Positions 16,007 through 27,916 of a stretch of 64,000 bases of DNA are shown here, in pieces. Below the pieces are notes generated by a model. That model searched no databases, was not told the origin of the DNA, and saw only the letters and a list, made by a program, of their open reading frames with translations. The stretch lies in the NCBI RefSeq assembly GCF_000010805.1, contig NC_012522.1, positions 7,316,001 through 7,380,000 of the forward strand. The letters run 5' to 3'. Source of the stretch: Rhodococcus opacus B4. Lineage in GTDB: Bacteria; Actinomycetota; Actinomycetes; Mycobacteriales; Mycobacteriaceae. Both the position numbers and the translations under genes were made by a program. Within the stretch, counting starts at the first letter, position 1; the number at the start of each line of letters is the position of its first letter.

Positions 16007-19000
16007 GTGGTCGTTCCGCACACCGGTGGTCCCGCCGAGGAAGCGCTGCTCCGGGGAGGGCGCTTCTTCACTCCGGGAGCGTTCTCGGACGACCTGCGGA
16101 CCGTCACCCGGGAAGGCGGGCGTGCGGGCGACGTCTTCTACCGGGACCGGTGGAGTCACGACAAGGTGGTGCGCTCCACCCACGGCGTGAACTGCACCGG
16201 ATCGTGTTCGTGGAAGATCTACGTCAAGGACGGGATCATCACGTGGGAGACCCAGGAAACCGATTATCCGTCGGTGGGCCCGGACCGCCCCGAGTACGAA
16301 CCCCGCGGCTGCCCCCGCGGTGCGGCGTTCTCCTGGTACACGTATTCGCCGACACGGGTGCGGTATCCCTACGCGCGCCGGGGTGCTCGTCGAGATGTAC
16401 CGGGAGGCGCGTGAGCGGCTCGGTGACCCGGTGGACGCGTGGGCCGACATCCAGGCCGACCCCGCGCGTCGCCGGAAGTATCAGCAGGCCCGGGGCAAGG
16501 GCGGGCTCGTTCGGGTCACCTGGGCCGAGGCCACCGAGATGATTGCCGCGGCGCACGTGCACGCGATCAAGACATACGGGCCGGACCGGATCGCCGGGTT
16601 CTCGCCGATCCCCGCGATGTCGATGGTGTCGTTCGCCGCGGGATCGCGGTTCGTCGAACTTCTCGGCGGCGTCATGACCTCGTTCTACGACTGGTACGCC
16701 GACCTTCCGGTCGCGTCGCCGCAGGTGTTCGGGGACCAGACCGACGTTCCCGAATCCGGCGACTGGTGGGACGCGTCGTACCTGATGATGTGGGGTTCCA
16801 ACGTCCCGGTCACCCGTACTCCCGACGCCCACTGGATGGCGGAGGTGCGGTACCGCGGAGCGAAAGTCGTGTCGGTCAGCCCCGATTACGCCGACAACAC
16901 GAAATTCGCCGACGAGTGGATGCCCTGCGCGGCCGGCACCGACGGTGCGATGGCGATGGCGATGGGTCACGTGATCCTGTCGGAGTTCTTCGTGACCAGG
17001 CGGGAACCGTTCTTCGTCGACTACGTGCGGCAGTTCACGGATCTGCCGTTCCTCGTCGCGCTCGAGGAACGCGGTGGCCGCCTCGTCCCGGGAAAGAACC
17101 TCACCGCCGCCGATCTCGGTGAGTCGAGCGAGAACGCCGCATTCAAACCGGTACTGGTGAACGGTGCGACGGGCGAGGTCGTGGTGCCGCACGGTTCCCT
17201 CGGATTCCGTTACGGCGACGAGGGGGTGGGGAAATGGAATCTGGACCTCGGTGACGTCGTTCCCGCGCTGACGGTCGGCGCGCCCGGCGGAGAGGGCGAG
17301 ACCGCCGCCGTGCACCTGCCGCGGTTCGACACCCCGGACGGCCACGGCGAGACGCTGGTGCGCGGTGTGCCGGTCCGGCGGGTCGGCGACCACCGGGTGT
17401 GCACCGTCTTCGACCTCCTGCTCGCCCAGTACGGCGTTCCCCGATCGGGGCTTCCCGGTGAATGGCCCGGCGGCTTCGACGATGCGAGCACCCCGTACAC
17501 ACCGGCCTGGCAGGAACCGATCACCGGTGTCTCGGCGGCGCAGGTGATCCGGATCGCCCGCGAGTTCGCGACCAACGCCGTCGACTCGGGCGGGCGTTCG
17601 ATGATCATCATGGGCGCCGGGATCTGCCAGTGGTTCCACGGCGACGCGATTTACCGGGCGGTGCTGAGCTTGCTGCTGCTCACCGGTTCGATGGGCCGCA
17701 ACGGCGGCGGGTGGGCGCACTACGTCGGCCAGGAGAAGTGCAGGCCCGTCACGGGATGGGCGACGGTCGCGATGGGCACCGACTGGAGTCGCCCGCCGCG
17801 TCAGATGGCGGGCACGTCATATTGGTACGTCCACACCGACCAGTGGCGGTACGACGGATACCGCGCCGACGCCCTCGCGAGCCCGACGGGCCGCGGCAAC
17901 TTCCGCGACCGGCACACGATGGACGTGATGACCTCGGCCGTCTCGATGGGATGGACGCCGTTCTACCCCCAATTCGACCGCTCCAGCCTCGACCTCGCGG
18001 ACGAGGCGGCGGCGCAGGGCCGCGACGTCGTGGAACACGTCACGAGCCGATTGGCCTCGGGGGAGTTGAAATTCGCGGTCACCGACCCCGACGACCCGCG
18101 GAACTGGCCGCGGGTGCTGAGCGTGTGGCGCGCGAACCTGCTCGGTTCGTCGAGCAAGGGAAACGAGTACTTTCTCCGGCATCTCCTCGGCACGTCGTCG
18201 AATCTGCAGGCGCAGCCGGCACCCGAGGACCTGCGTCCGAACGAGGTGACGTGGCGCGACGACATCCCCGAGGGCAAACTCGACCTGCTGATGTCGATCG
18301 ACTTCCGGATGACGTCCACCACGCTGCTCTCGGACGTCGTCCTGCCCGCCGCGACCTGGTACGAGAAGTCCGATCTGTCGAGCACCGACATGCACCCGTA
18401 TCTGCACGCCTTCACCGCGGCGATCGACCCGCCGTGGGAAACGCGTTCGGATTTCGACGCTTTCGGAGCGGTGGCGAGGACGTTCAGTGTGCTGGCGCGG
18501 CGGCACCTCGGTGTGCGCCGCGACGTCGTGATGGGCACGTTGCAGCACGACACCCCGGGTGCGATGGCGTATCGCGGAGGGAGCGAACAGGATTGGCGCG
18601 CACGAGGCGAGACACCCGTCCCGGGCGCGACGATGGGACCGCTGGTGGTGGTCGAGCGGGACTACCCCGCCGTCGCCGAGAAGTGGGCTGCCCTGGGCCC
18701 CCTCGTCGAGCAGGCGGGGCTCACCACGAAAGGCGTCACCACGCATCCGGACCGCGAGGTCGGTGAGCTCGCGGCCCGGCACGGCGTCCTCGACTCGGGG
18801 GTCGCCGCCGGCCGTCCGGCGCTCGACACCGCCGAGAAAATGGCCGAGACCATCCTCGCGTTGTCGGGGACGTCGAACGGCAGACTCGCCGTCCAGGGAT
18901 TCCGCGAACTGGAGAAACGCACCGGCAGGCCGCTGGCGCACCTGGCCGAGGGCAGCGAGGAGCGCCGGATCTCGTTCGCGGACACGCAGGCCCGGCCCGT

Positions 19001-19694
19001 TCCCGTGATCACCAGCCCCGAGTGGTCGGGGAGTGAGACCGGCGGTCGCCGGTACGCGCCGTTCACGGTGAACATCGAGGAACTGAAACCGTTCCACACG
19101 CTGACCGGGCGCATGCACTTCTTCCTCGACCACGATTGGATCGAGGAACTGGGGGAGCAGCTCCCCATCTTCCGCCCGCCCCTCGACATGGCCCGGTTGT
19201 TCGGCGAACCCGCCGTGGGTGATCGACAGGGCGGGATCGGGCTGAGCGTGCGCTATCTGACGCCGCACTCGAAGTGGTCGATCCACTCCGAGTACCAGGA
19301 CAACCTGTTCATGCTGTCGCTGTCGCGGGGTGGGCCGACCATGTGGATGAGCCCGAACGATGCCGCGAAGATCGAGGTGCGCGACAACGACTGGGTCGAG
19401 GCGGTCAACCGCAACGGGGTGGTGGTGTGCCGGGCGATCGTCTCGCACCGGATGCCGGACGGCGTCGTCTACGTCTACCACGCGCAGGAACGCACCATCG
19501 ACGTGCCACTGACCGAAACCACCGGACAGCGTGGGGGCATCCACAATTCGCTGACCCGGCTGCTGATCAAACCGTCCCACCTGGCCGGCGGCTACGCGCA
19601 GACGTCGTTCGCGTTCAACTATCTCGGTCCCACCGGAAACCAGCGCGACGAGGTGACGGTGGTGCGCCGTCGCTCGCAGGAGGTGACGTACTGA
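16007..19694 (+). pseudogene. narG: Respiratory nitrate reductase alpha subunit NarG, interrupted by a one-base frameshift
   Basis: The gene starts at GTG 16007 behind GAAGGAG. The first part holds the FS0 iron-sulfur ligands H59, C63, C67 and C102 (HGVNCTGSC, GCPRGAAFSWY) and reads correctly to YSPTRVRYPYAR. An extra C at 16378-16379 shifts the frame and it stops at 16412-16414. From 16380 the next frame continues GVLVEMYREARERLGDPV and runs to 19694 as normal NarG with the molybdopterin-binding domains. Repaired, the protein would be about 1228 residues, the family length. As read, the long frame lacks FS0. Either a true mutation or a sequencing error. narH overlaps the stop (TGATG). Confidence 0.9.
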
Positions 19695-21352
19695 TGCGTG
19701 TCATGGCTCAGCTCGCGATGGTGATGAATCTCGACAAGTGCATCGGCTGCCACACCTGTTCGGTGACGTGCAAGCAGGCGTGGACCAACCGCTCGGGCAC
19801 CGAGTACGTGTGGTTCAACAACGTCGAAACCCGTCCCGGCCAGGGCTACCCGCGCACCTACGAGGACCAGGAGAAGTGGCGCGGCGGGTGGGTGCGGGAC
19901 GGCAGGGGACGGCTGCGCCTGCGTGACGGCGGCCGGTGGAAGAAGCTCTCGCGGATCTTCTCGAACCCGAAGATGCCGTCCATCGACGACTACTACGAAC
20001 CCTGGACGTACGACTACGAGAATCTCACCCGGGCCCCGCTCGGCGAGCACATGCCCGTCGCGGCCCCGCGCAGCCTGATCAGCGGCAGGCCGATGAAGGT
20101 GGAGTGGTCGGCGAACTGGGACGACGACCTCGCGGGTTCGCCCGAGATCCTTCCGGACGATCCGGTGCTGAAGAAGGTGAGCGACACCGTCAAGCTCGAG
20201 CTCGAAGAGACGTTCATGTTCTACCTGCCGCGCATCTGCGAGCACTGCCTCAACCCGTCCTGCGTCGCCTCCTGCCCGTCGGGGGCGATGTACAAGCGGT
20301 CCGAGGACGGCATCGTGCTCGTCGATCAGGACAAGTGCCGGGGCTGGCGGATGTGCGTGTCCGGATGCCCCTACAAGAAGGTGTATTTCAACCACAAGAC
20401 CGGCAAGGCCGAGAAGTGCACCTTCTGCTATCCGCGCGTCGAGGTGGGAATGCCGACCGTCTGCGCGGAGACGTGCGTCGGCCGGCTGCGCTACATCGGG
20501 CTTCTCTTCTACGACGTCGACAAGGTCCTGGCCGCGGCGTCCGCGGAGCACGACACGGACCTGTACGAGGCGCACCTCGACCTGCTGCTCGACCCCCGCG
20601 ACCCCGCCGTCGTGGAGGGCGCCCGGGCGGAAGGGATCTCGGACGAATGGATCGAGGCGGCCCAGAACTCACCCGTCCACGCCCTGATCAAGGACTGCCG
20701 GGTCGCGCTTCCGCTGCATCCGGAATTCCGGACGATGCCGATGGTCTGGTACGTGCCCCCGCTGTCGCCCGTCGTCGACGCGGTCAGCCGCGACGGTCAC
20801 GACGGCGAGGACGTCGGCAACCTGTTCGGTGCGCTCGAATCGTTGCGGATCCCGGTCGAGTACCTGGCGGGACTGTTCACCGCGGGCGACACCGAGGTAG
20901 TGGACGGCGTCCTGTGCCGCCTCGCGGCCATGCGGTCGTACATGCGCGACATCAACCTGGGTCGCGAACCCCAGGCCCACATCCCCGCCGCGGTCGGGAT
21001 GACGGAGGAAGAGATCTACCAGATGTACCGGCTCCTGGCCCTTGCGAAATACGAAGAGCGGTACGTGATCCCCACCGCCTACGCCACCGACGGGCACCGT
21101 CTCGAGGAGACGGCGACGGAATGCGCACTCGACTTCGAGGGCGGCCCCGGCATGCACGAGTCCGGTCCCTTCGGTGAGGCCAGCGGCGGCCCGGTCCCCG
21201 TCGCGGTCGAGACGTTCCACGCGCTGCGCGAGCGGCAGACCACCGGCGAGATGTCTGCGGGCGCACGCCATCCGTCCCGCGTGAACCTGCTGAACTGGGA
21301 CGGCAAAGGCGCCCCCGCCGGCATGTTCCCCGAACGGAGCGATCGGTCGTGA
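19694..21352 (+). CDS. narH: Respiratory nitrate reductase beta subunit
   Basis: A 552-residue iron-sulfur protein starting at ATG 19694, which overlaps the narG stop, behind CAGGAGGTG. Ferredoxin-like cysteine groups are CIGCHTCSVTCKQAW near the N-terminus, then CEHCLNPSCVASCPSG, CRGWRMCVSGCPYKK (tryptophan in place of one cysteine, the mark of the 3Fe-4S centre) and CTFCYPRVEVGMPTVC. NarH passes electrons from NarI to NarG on the cytoplasmic side of the membrane. Intact, so the operon is damaged only in narG. narJ overlaps its stop by four bases. Confidence 0.95.
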   Translation: MRVMAQLAMVMNLDKCIGCHTCSVTCKQAWTNRSGTEYVWFNNVETRPGQGYPRTYEDQEKWRGGWVRDGRGRLRLRDGGRWKKLSRIFSNPKMPSIDDYYEPWTYDYENLTRAPLGEHMPVAAPRSLISGRPMKVEWSANWDDDLAGSPEILPDDPVLKKVSDTVKLELEETFMFYLPRICEHCLNPSCVASCPSGAMYKRSEDGIVLVDQDKCRGWRMCVSGCPYKKVYFNHKTGKAEKCTFCYPRVEVGMPTVCAETCVGRLRYIGLLFYDVDKVLAAASAEHDTDLYEAHLDLLLDPRDPAVVEGARAEGISDEWIEAAQNSPVHALIKDCRVALPLHPEFRTMPMVWYVPPLSPVVDAVSRDGHDGEDVGNLFGALESLRIPVEYLAGLFTAGDTEVVDGVLCRLAAMRSYMRDINLGREPQAHIPAAVGMTEEEIYQMYRLLALAKYEERYVIPTAYATDGHRLEETATECALDFEGGPGMHESGPFGEASGGPVPVAVETFHALRERQTTGEMSAGARHPSRVNLLNWDGKGAPAGMFPERSDRS

Positions 21353-22002
21353 CCGGACTGTTCCGCCGTCGGCGCGGGGCCACCCGCGATCGCCTGGTGT
21401 GGCACGCGGCGGCACTGCTGCTTTCGTATCCGGACGACGGCCTGCAGGAGCGGCTCCGCGTCGTCGCCGACATCCTCGGGCACCTGACGCCCGATTCCGG
21501 GAGGCTCCTCGCGCAGGCACACCGCTACCTGTACGAGACGGACCCGTACGTCGCCGCGGCGCAGTACGTCGAGACGTTCGACCTCCGCCGCCGCACGACG
21601 CCGTATCTGACGTACTGGACGGCGGGCGACACCCGCAACCGCGGCCGCGAGATCCTGGCCTTCGCCGACACCTACCGCCGCGCCGGGGTCGAACCGCCGA
21701 AAGACGAGTCGGCCGACCACCTGATCGTGGTGCTCGAGTTCGCCGCGCTCGTCGACGCCGCCGCGGGTGCGGCACTCCTGTCGGTGCACCGCGTTCCGCT
21801 CGACCTGCTGCAGGCGGCGCTCGGCGACACGGGTTCGCCGTACGCCGCCGTCGTCGCAGCGGTGTGCGGCACCCTGCCGCCCGCCTCCGACCGGGACGTG
21901 GCACGGGCGCGGCAACTCGCCGCGGCCGGGCCGCCCGCCGAGGCGGTCGGGCTGGGGCCCTTCACCCTGACCGTTCCACCCCGCCGCGAAGGAGCGACCT
22001 GA
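21349..22002 (+). CDS. narJ: Nitrate reductase assembly chaperone
   Basis: A 217-residue NarJ/TorD-type protein starting at GTG 21349 inside the narH stop (GTGA). It shows LVWHAAALLLSYPDD and AAQYVETFDLRRRTTPYLTYW, the NarJ signature, and an all-helical composition. NarJ is not part of the mature enzyme. It holds apo-NarGH for molybdenum cofactor insertion and membrane attachment. Length fits actinobacterial NarJ. Confidence 0.93.
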   Translation: MTGLFRRRRGATRDRLVWHAAALLLSYPDDGLQERLRVVADILGHLTPDSGRLLAQAHRYLYETDPYVAAAQYVETFDLRRRTTPYLTYWTAGDTRNRGREILAFADTYRRAGVEPPKDESADHLIVVLEFAALVDAAAGAALLSVHRVPLDLLQAALGDTGSPYAAVVAAVCGTLPPASDRDVARARQLAAAGPPAEAVGLGPFTLTVPPRREGAT

Positions 22003-22003
22003 C

Positions 22004-22735
22004 ATGTCTGCCGGTGAACTCTTCTGGGACATCGTGCCGTACGTCACGCTGGCGATCTTCGTGGTCGGCACGTGGTGGCGGTACCGGTACGACAAGTTCG
22101 GGTGGACCACCCGCTCCTCGCAGCTCTACGAGAGCCGGTTGCTGCGGATCGGCAGCCCGCTGTTCCACTTCGGCATCCTCGTCGTGATCGTGGGCCACGT
22201 CATCGGGTTGGTCATTCCCCAGTCGTGGACCGACGCGATCGGGATGAACGAGCACGTCTATCACCTCCAGGCCCTCGTGCTCGGCGCGATCGCGGGGGTG
22301 GCGACCATGGCCGGCGCCCTGATCCTGGTGTACCGGCGGCGCACCCGCGGTCCGGTGTTCACGGCGACCACCTGGAACGACAAGCTGATGTACGCCGTCC
22401 TGCTCGCCGCGATCGTCGCCGGACTGGCGACCACGCTGCTCGGATCCGGTGTCACCGGCGAGGAGAGCAACTACCGCGAGACGGTATCGCCGTGGTTCCG
22501 GTCGATCTGGATTCTGCAGCCCCGCGGCGACCTCATGGCGCAGGCATCGCTCGCCTACCACGTCCACGTCGCGATCGCTCTGGTGTTGTTCGCGCTGTGG
22601 CCGTTCACCCGGCTCGTGCACGCCTTCAGCGCTCCCGTGGCCTATCTGTTCCGCCCCTACATCGTGTACCGCAGCCGCGACGTCGCCCGAAACGGAGAGC
22701 TCCTCGGCTCGCACGCTCCTCGTCGAGGCTGGTGA
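22004..22735 (+). CDS. narI: Respiratory nitrate reductase gamma subunit (cytochrome b)
   Basis: A 243-residue membrane protein starting at ATG 22004 behind GAAGGAG, one base after the narJ stop. It has five hydrophobic segments. Two histidine pairs for the two b-type hemes are visible: FHFGILVVIVGHVIG and the later YHVHVAIALVLFALWPFTRLVH. NarI oxidises menaquinol and passes electrons to NarH. Last gene of narGHJI. No nitrate transporter narK or regulator lies in the window. Confidence 0.94.
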   Translation: MSAGELFWDIVPYVTLAIFVVGTWWRYRYDKFGWTTRSSQLYESRLLRIGSPLFHFGILVVIVGHVIGLVIPQSWTDAIGMNEHVYHLQALVLGAIAGVATMAGALILVYRRRTRGPVFTATTWNDKLMYAVLLAAIVAGLATTLLGSGVTGEESNYRETVSPWFRSIWILQPRGDLMAQASLAYHVHVAIALVLFALWPFTRLVHAFSAPVAYLFRPYIVYRSRDVARNGELLGSHAPRRGW

Positions 22736-22808
22736 ACGGCTGTCGGTGGCCGCGTGTAATGTTTGCCGTTCGACGACGCCCAGCTTTCGAGGACCGCTGA
22801 ACCACTAC

Positions 22809-24155
22809 ATGGCCAAGATCGATCGCAGCCGCACTGCCGCACTCACCCAAGCGCCGACCCTGCACGAGCCGGATGCCGGCGTCCGGCGCACCATGCTTCC
22901 CGGCGGGCTCCGGGTGGTCACCGAATACGTTCCCGGTGTGCGATCCGCGTCCGTGGGCGTCTGGGTGGGTGTCGGATCACGCGACGAGCAACCGACCGTC
23001 GCCGGGGCCGCGCACTTCCTCGAACATCTGCTGTTCAAGGCCACGCCGTCGCGCAGCGCCCTCGACATCGCGCAGGTGATGGACGGCGTCGGTGGTGAGC
23101 TCAACGCCTTCACGTCCAAGGAGCACACCTGCTTCTACGCACACGTGCTCGACGACGACCTGCCGCTCGCCATCGACCTCGTCAGTGACGTCGTCCTACG
23201 CGGCCGCTGCCGGTCCTCCGACGTGGACGTCGAACGCCAGGTGGTCCTCGAAGAGATCTCGATGCGCGACGACGACCCGGAAGACCTCCTCGGCGACGCG
23301 TTCCTCACCGCACTGTACGGCGACCATCCCGTCGGCAGGCCCGTGATCGGCAGCGTCGAATCCATCGAATCGATGACCCGCACCCAACTCCACTCGTTCC
23401 ACGTGCGGCGCTACACGCCGCAGCGCATGGTGGTCGCCGTCGCCGGCAACGTGGAGCACGAACACACGGTCGAGTTGGTGCGGCGCGCGTTCGCCGGGCA
23501 CCTCGAATCGGCATCCGAACCCGCTCCCCGCCGCGGCGGCACCTTGCGCCTGCGCACCGAGCCGGCACTCAGCCTGACCAACCGGGACAGCGAACAGGTC
23601 CACCTCTCGCTCGGGGTGCGCGCGTTCGGGCGGCACGAGTCCCACCGCTGGGCGCTGTCGGTGCTCAACGCCGCCGTCGGCGGCGGGCTCAGCTCCCGGC
23701 TCTTCCAGGAAGTGCGGGAGATCCGCGGCCTGGCATATTCGGTGTACTCGGGCATCGACACGTTCTCCGACACGGGCGCGTTCTCGATCTACGCCGGGTG
23801 CCAGCCCGAGAACCTCGGCGAGGTCACCACGGTGATCCGCGAAGTGCTGTCGAACGTGGCCGCCGAGGGCATCACCGACGCCGAATGCGCCCGCGCCAAG
23901 GGCTCGCTGCGGGGCGGACTGGTTCTGGGACTGGAGGATTCGGGTTCCCGGATGCACCGCATCGGTCGGAGCGAGCTCAACTACGGCAATCACCGCAGCA
24001 TCACCGAAACCCTCGGCAAGATCGACGCGGTCACCACCGACGAGGTCCGCGACGTCGCGAGGGTCCTGCTGCAGCGTCCGTTTGCCGCCGCCGTCGTCGG
24101 GCCGTATCGCCGCAAACGCGACCTGCCGGCCTCGGTGCGCGGCATCGTCAGGTAA
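22809..24155 (+). CDS. M16-family zinc metallopeptidase (PepR-like)
   Basis: A 448-residue M16B peptidase. The inverted zinc motif HFLEH is at 69-73 (AAHFLEHLLFKAT), with the distal glutamate in the ELNAFTSKEHTCFYAHVL region following. The R/Y pair of the C-terminal half is seen in EVREIRGLAYSVYSG. It resembles mycobacterial PepR and the mitochondrial processing peptidase beta subunit. ATG 22809 fits family length, although the nearest purine-rich site is far upstream. In M. tuberculosis this gene directly follows pnp/gpsI. Here narI precedes it and pnp is absent. Confidence 0.88.
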   Translation: MAKIDRSRTAALTQAPTLHEPDAGVRRTMLPGGLRVVTEYVPGVRSASVGVWVGVGSRDEQPTVAGAAHFLEHLLFKATPSRSALDIAQVMDGVGGELNAFTSKEHTCFYAHVLDDDLPLAIDLVSDVVLRGRCRSSDVDVERQVVLEEISMRDDDPEDLLGDAFLTALYGDHPVGRPVIGSVESIESMTRTQLHSFHVRRYTPQRMVVAVAGNVEHEHTVELVRRAFAGHLESASEPAPRRGGTLRLRTEPALSLTNRDSEQVHLSLGVRAFGRHESHRWALSVLNAAVGGGLSSRLFQEVREIRGLAYSVYSGIDTFSDTGAFSIYAGCQPENLGEVTTVIREVLSNVAAEGITDAECARAKGSLRGGLVLGLEDSGSRMHRIGRSELNYGNHRSITETLGKIDAVTTDEVRDVARVLLQRPFAAAVVGPYRRKRDLPASVRGIVR

Positions 24156-24193
24156 CGAGGATTCGCCGAACACCCCGACAGGAGCAGCCCGAG

Positions 24194-25300
24194 ATGAAGA
24201 TCCGTGGAGCGGTACTCGAGGAGATCGGCAGAGCGCGCCCGTTCGCCGAGTCGGCGCCGATCTCGATTTCCGAACTCGACCTCGACGAACCCGGGGCGGG
24301 CGAGATTCTCGTCCGGATCGAGGCCGCGGGTCTGTGCCACTCCGATCTGTCCGTCGTCGACGGCAACCGGGTGCGCCCGGTCCCGATGCTCCTCGGACAC
24401 GAAGCGGCCGGACGGATCACGCAACTCGGGGCGGGTGTCGACGACGTTGCGGTCGGGCAGCGCGTGGTGATGACGTTCCTCCCGCGCTGCGGGGAATGTG
24501 AGGGCTGCGCCACGGACGGCCGCATGCCGTGCGTGCCCGGCACCAGCGCCAACAACGACGGAACCCTGCTCGACGGGGGAGCGCGACTGCACCGCGGCGA
24601 CGACCGCGTGCACCACCACCTCGGGGTGTCCGGATTCGCGACGCACGCGGTCGTCAACCGGCGCTCGGTCGTTCCGGTCGGCGACGACGTTCCCGCCGAC
24701 GTGGCGGCCGTGCTCGGATGCGCCGTCCTCACCGGCGGCGGCGCGGTCCTCAACGCCGGCGATCCGCGTCCCGGCCAGGCCGTGATGGTCGTCGGGCTCG
24801 GCGGCGTGGGAATGGCCGCGATCCTGACGGCCGTGTCCCGGGGCGCCGGTGAGGTCATCGGTGTCGACGCCGTGCCCGCGAAACTGCAGACTGCCCGCGA
24901 ACTCGGAGCGACGGCGGTCTACACCCCCGCGGAACTCGAGGAAGCCGGCATCCGGGCGCCCATCGTCATCGAGGCCGCGGGGAACGCCCGCGCTTTCGAA
25001 TCAGCCGTTCGCGCAACCGCTCCCGGCGGCAAGACGATCACCGTAGGACTGCCGTCCCCGAACGCGCAGTCGTCGATCTCCCCGCTCACCCTGGTGGCCG
25101 AGGCCCGCACGATCATCGGCAGCTACCTCGGCTCGGCGGTGCCGTCCCGGGACATCCCCATCTACGAAGCCCTGTGGCGCTCCGGGAAGCTGCCCGTGGA
25201 GAAACTCATCTCCTCCCGCATCACGCTCGACGACATCAACCGCGGCATGGACGAACTCGCCGACGGCAAGGCGATCCGTCAGATCATCGTGTTCGACTGA
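24194..25300 (+). CDS. Zinc-dependent alcohol dehydrogenase (MDR family)
   Basis: A 368-residue medium-chain dehydrogenase. GLCHSDLSVVDG gives the first zinc cysteine, LLGHEAAGRI the GHE motif, and CGECEGC the start of the structural zinc loop. The NAD-binding motif is VVGLGGVGMAA. It resembles the adhD/AdhC-type alcohol or mycothiol-dependent formaldehyde dehydrogenase group, without enough evidence to choose a substrate. ATG 24194 has GAGCAGCCCGAG upstream. It stands 38 bases after the M16 gene and is convergent with the MarR gene. Confidence 0.85.
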   Translation: MKIRGAVLEEIGRARPFAESAPISISELDLDEPGAGEILVRIEAAGLCHSDLSVVDGNRVRPVPMLLGHEAAGRITQLGAGVDDVAVGQRVVMTFLPRCGECEGCATDGRMPCVPGTSANNDGTLLDGGARLHRGDDRVHHHLGVSGFATHAVVNRRSVVPVGDDVPADVAAVLGCAVLTGGGAVLNAGDPRPGQAVMVVGLGGVGMAAILTAVSRGAGEVIGVDAVPAKLQTARELGATAVYTPAELEEAGIRAPIVIEAAGNARAFESAVRATAPGGKTITVGLPSPNAQSSISPLTLVAEARTIIGSYLGSAVPSRDIPIYEALWRSGKLPVEKLISSRITLDDINRGMDELADGKAIRQIIVFD

Positions 25301-25361
25301 CCGGCAGCGCCGGATCGGCAAAGCCATGGACACGCTGCGCGGGGGATGAGGCGGGTCTGCG

Positions 25362-25847
25362 TCAGGGGGAGTCGCCCGGGCGTCCCGCGACGTCCTCGAC
25401 GGACAGTGCCGACAACGCGATCAGTCCGGCCAGAAAGCCCGCGCGCTCGCGCTCCGGCAATCTGGCGAGGAGTCGCTCCTCGCCACGCCGGATCGCCGCC
25501 TGCGCGGAATCACGCACCCGATGCCCGTCGGGGGTCAGCGACAGCAGCCGGGCCCGGCGGTCCGCGGGATCGCGCTGCCGGTCGATCAGACCACGCTCCT
25601 GCAGTTCGTCGAGCACTCCGATGATCCGGGTCTTGTCGGCGCCGATCGCCTCCGCGAGGGCGGCCTGGGTGCGCACCGGGTGCTCGTCGAGTGCGAGGAG
25701 CACGACGTAGCCCCACATGGTCAGCCCGTGCTCGGCGAGCACGGGAAGTTCCGCCGCCACCAGCGACCGGTTCAGGGCGGTCGTCATCGCGGCGAGGTCG
25801 GGGCGGGTGCGCTCGGGCTGTCCGTTCGTCGGGTCGCGGCTCGGCAT
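25362..25847 (-). CDS. MarR-family transcriptional regulator
   Basis: A 161-residue regulator starting at ATG 25847. The winged helix-turn-helix is read in HPVRTQAALAEAIGADKTR and IIGVLDELQERGLIDRQRD, with the wing PADRRARLLSLTPDG. MarR proteins are dimers that release DNA on binding phenolic or other ligands. A perfect 8-bp dyad at 25872-25893 lies between its start and the divergent MDMPI-type gene at 25923, so it probably controls both. A longer upstream frame is antisense to that gene and was not used. Confidence 0.85.
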   Translation of the reverse strand: MPSRDPTNGQPERTRPDLAAMTTALNRSLVAAELPVLAEHGLTMWGYVVLLALDEHPVRTQAALAEAIGADKTRIIGVLDELQERGLIDRQRDPADRRARLLSLTPDGHRVRDSAQAAIRRGEERLLARLPERERAGFLAGLIALSALSVEDVAGRPGDSP

Positions 25848-25871
25848 ACCGCAGAAAATACACCTTGACCG

Positions 25872-25893
25872 ATCATCTAACCGAGTAGATGAT
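25872..25893. promoter_or_regulatory. Perfect inverted repeat, candidate MarR operator
   Basis: ATCATCTA-ACCGAG-TAGATGAT has two perfect 8-base arms and a 6-base spacer. It is AT-rich against a GC-rich background and centred in the divergent promoter between the MarR gene (25847) and the MDMPI-type gene (25923). Size and symmetry fit MarR sites. Confidence 0.65.
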
Positions 25894-25922
25894 AAGCAGG
25901 AGCGTATTAATTCGATCCGGAG

Positions 25923-27887
<1,965 letters not shown>

Positions 27888-27903
27888 GGCGCGGAGCCGG
27901 TCG

Positions 27904-27909
27904 TACTCT
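27904..27909 (+). promoter_or_regulatory. -10 box TACTCT, leaderless start
   Basis: TACTCT lies seven bases before the GTG at 27917, with no Shine-Dalgarno site between. Confidence 0.5.
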
Positions 27910-27916
27910 GGCGACT

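Noticed and set aside
16370-16415. Programmed frameshifting in narG
   Set aside because: No slippery heptamer or downstream pseudoknot is apparent, and NarG is normally one frame. A mutation or sequencing error is more likely.
17817-19580. Long antisense frames within narG
   Set aside because: No start context or homologous pattern. narG on the plus strand is clear on both sides of the frameshift.
22449-22808. N-terminal extension of the M16 peptidase into narI
   Set aside because: The upstream in-frame sequence overlaps narI coding DNA and is not peptidase-like. ATG 22809 gives the normal family length.
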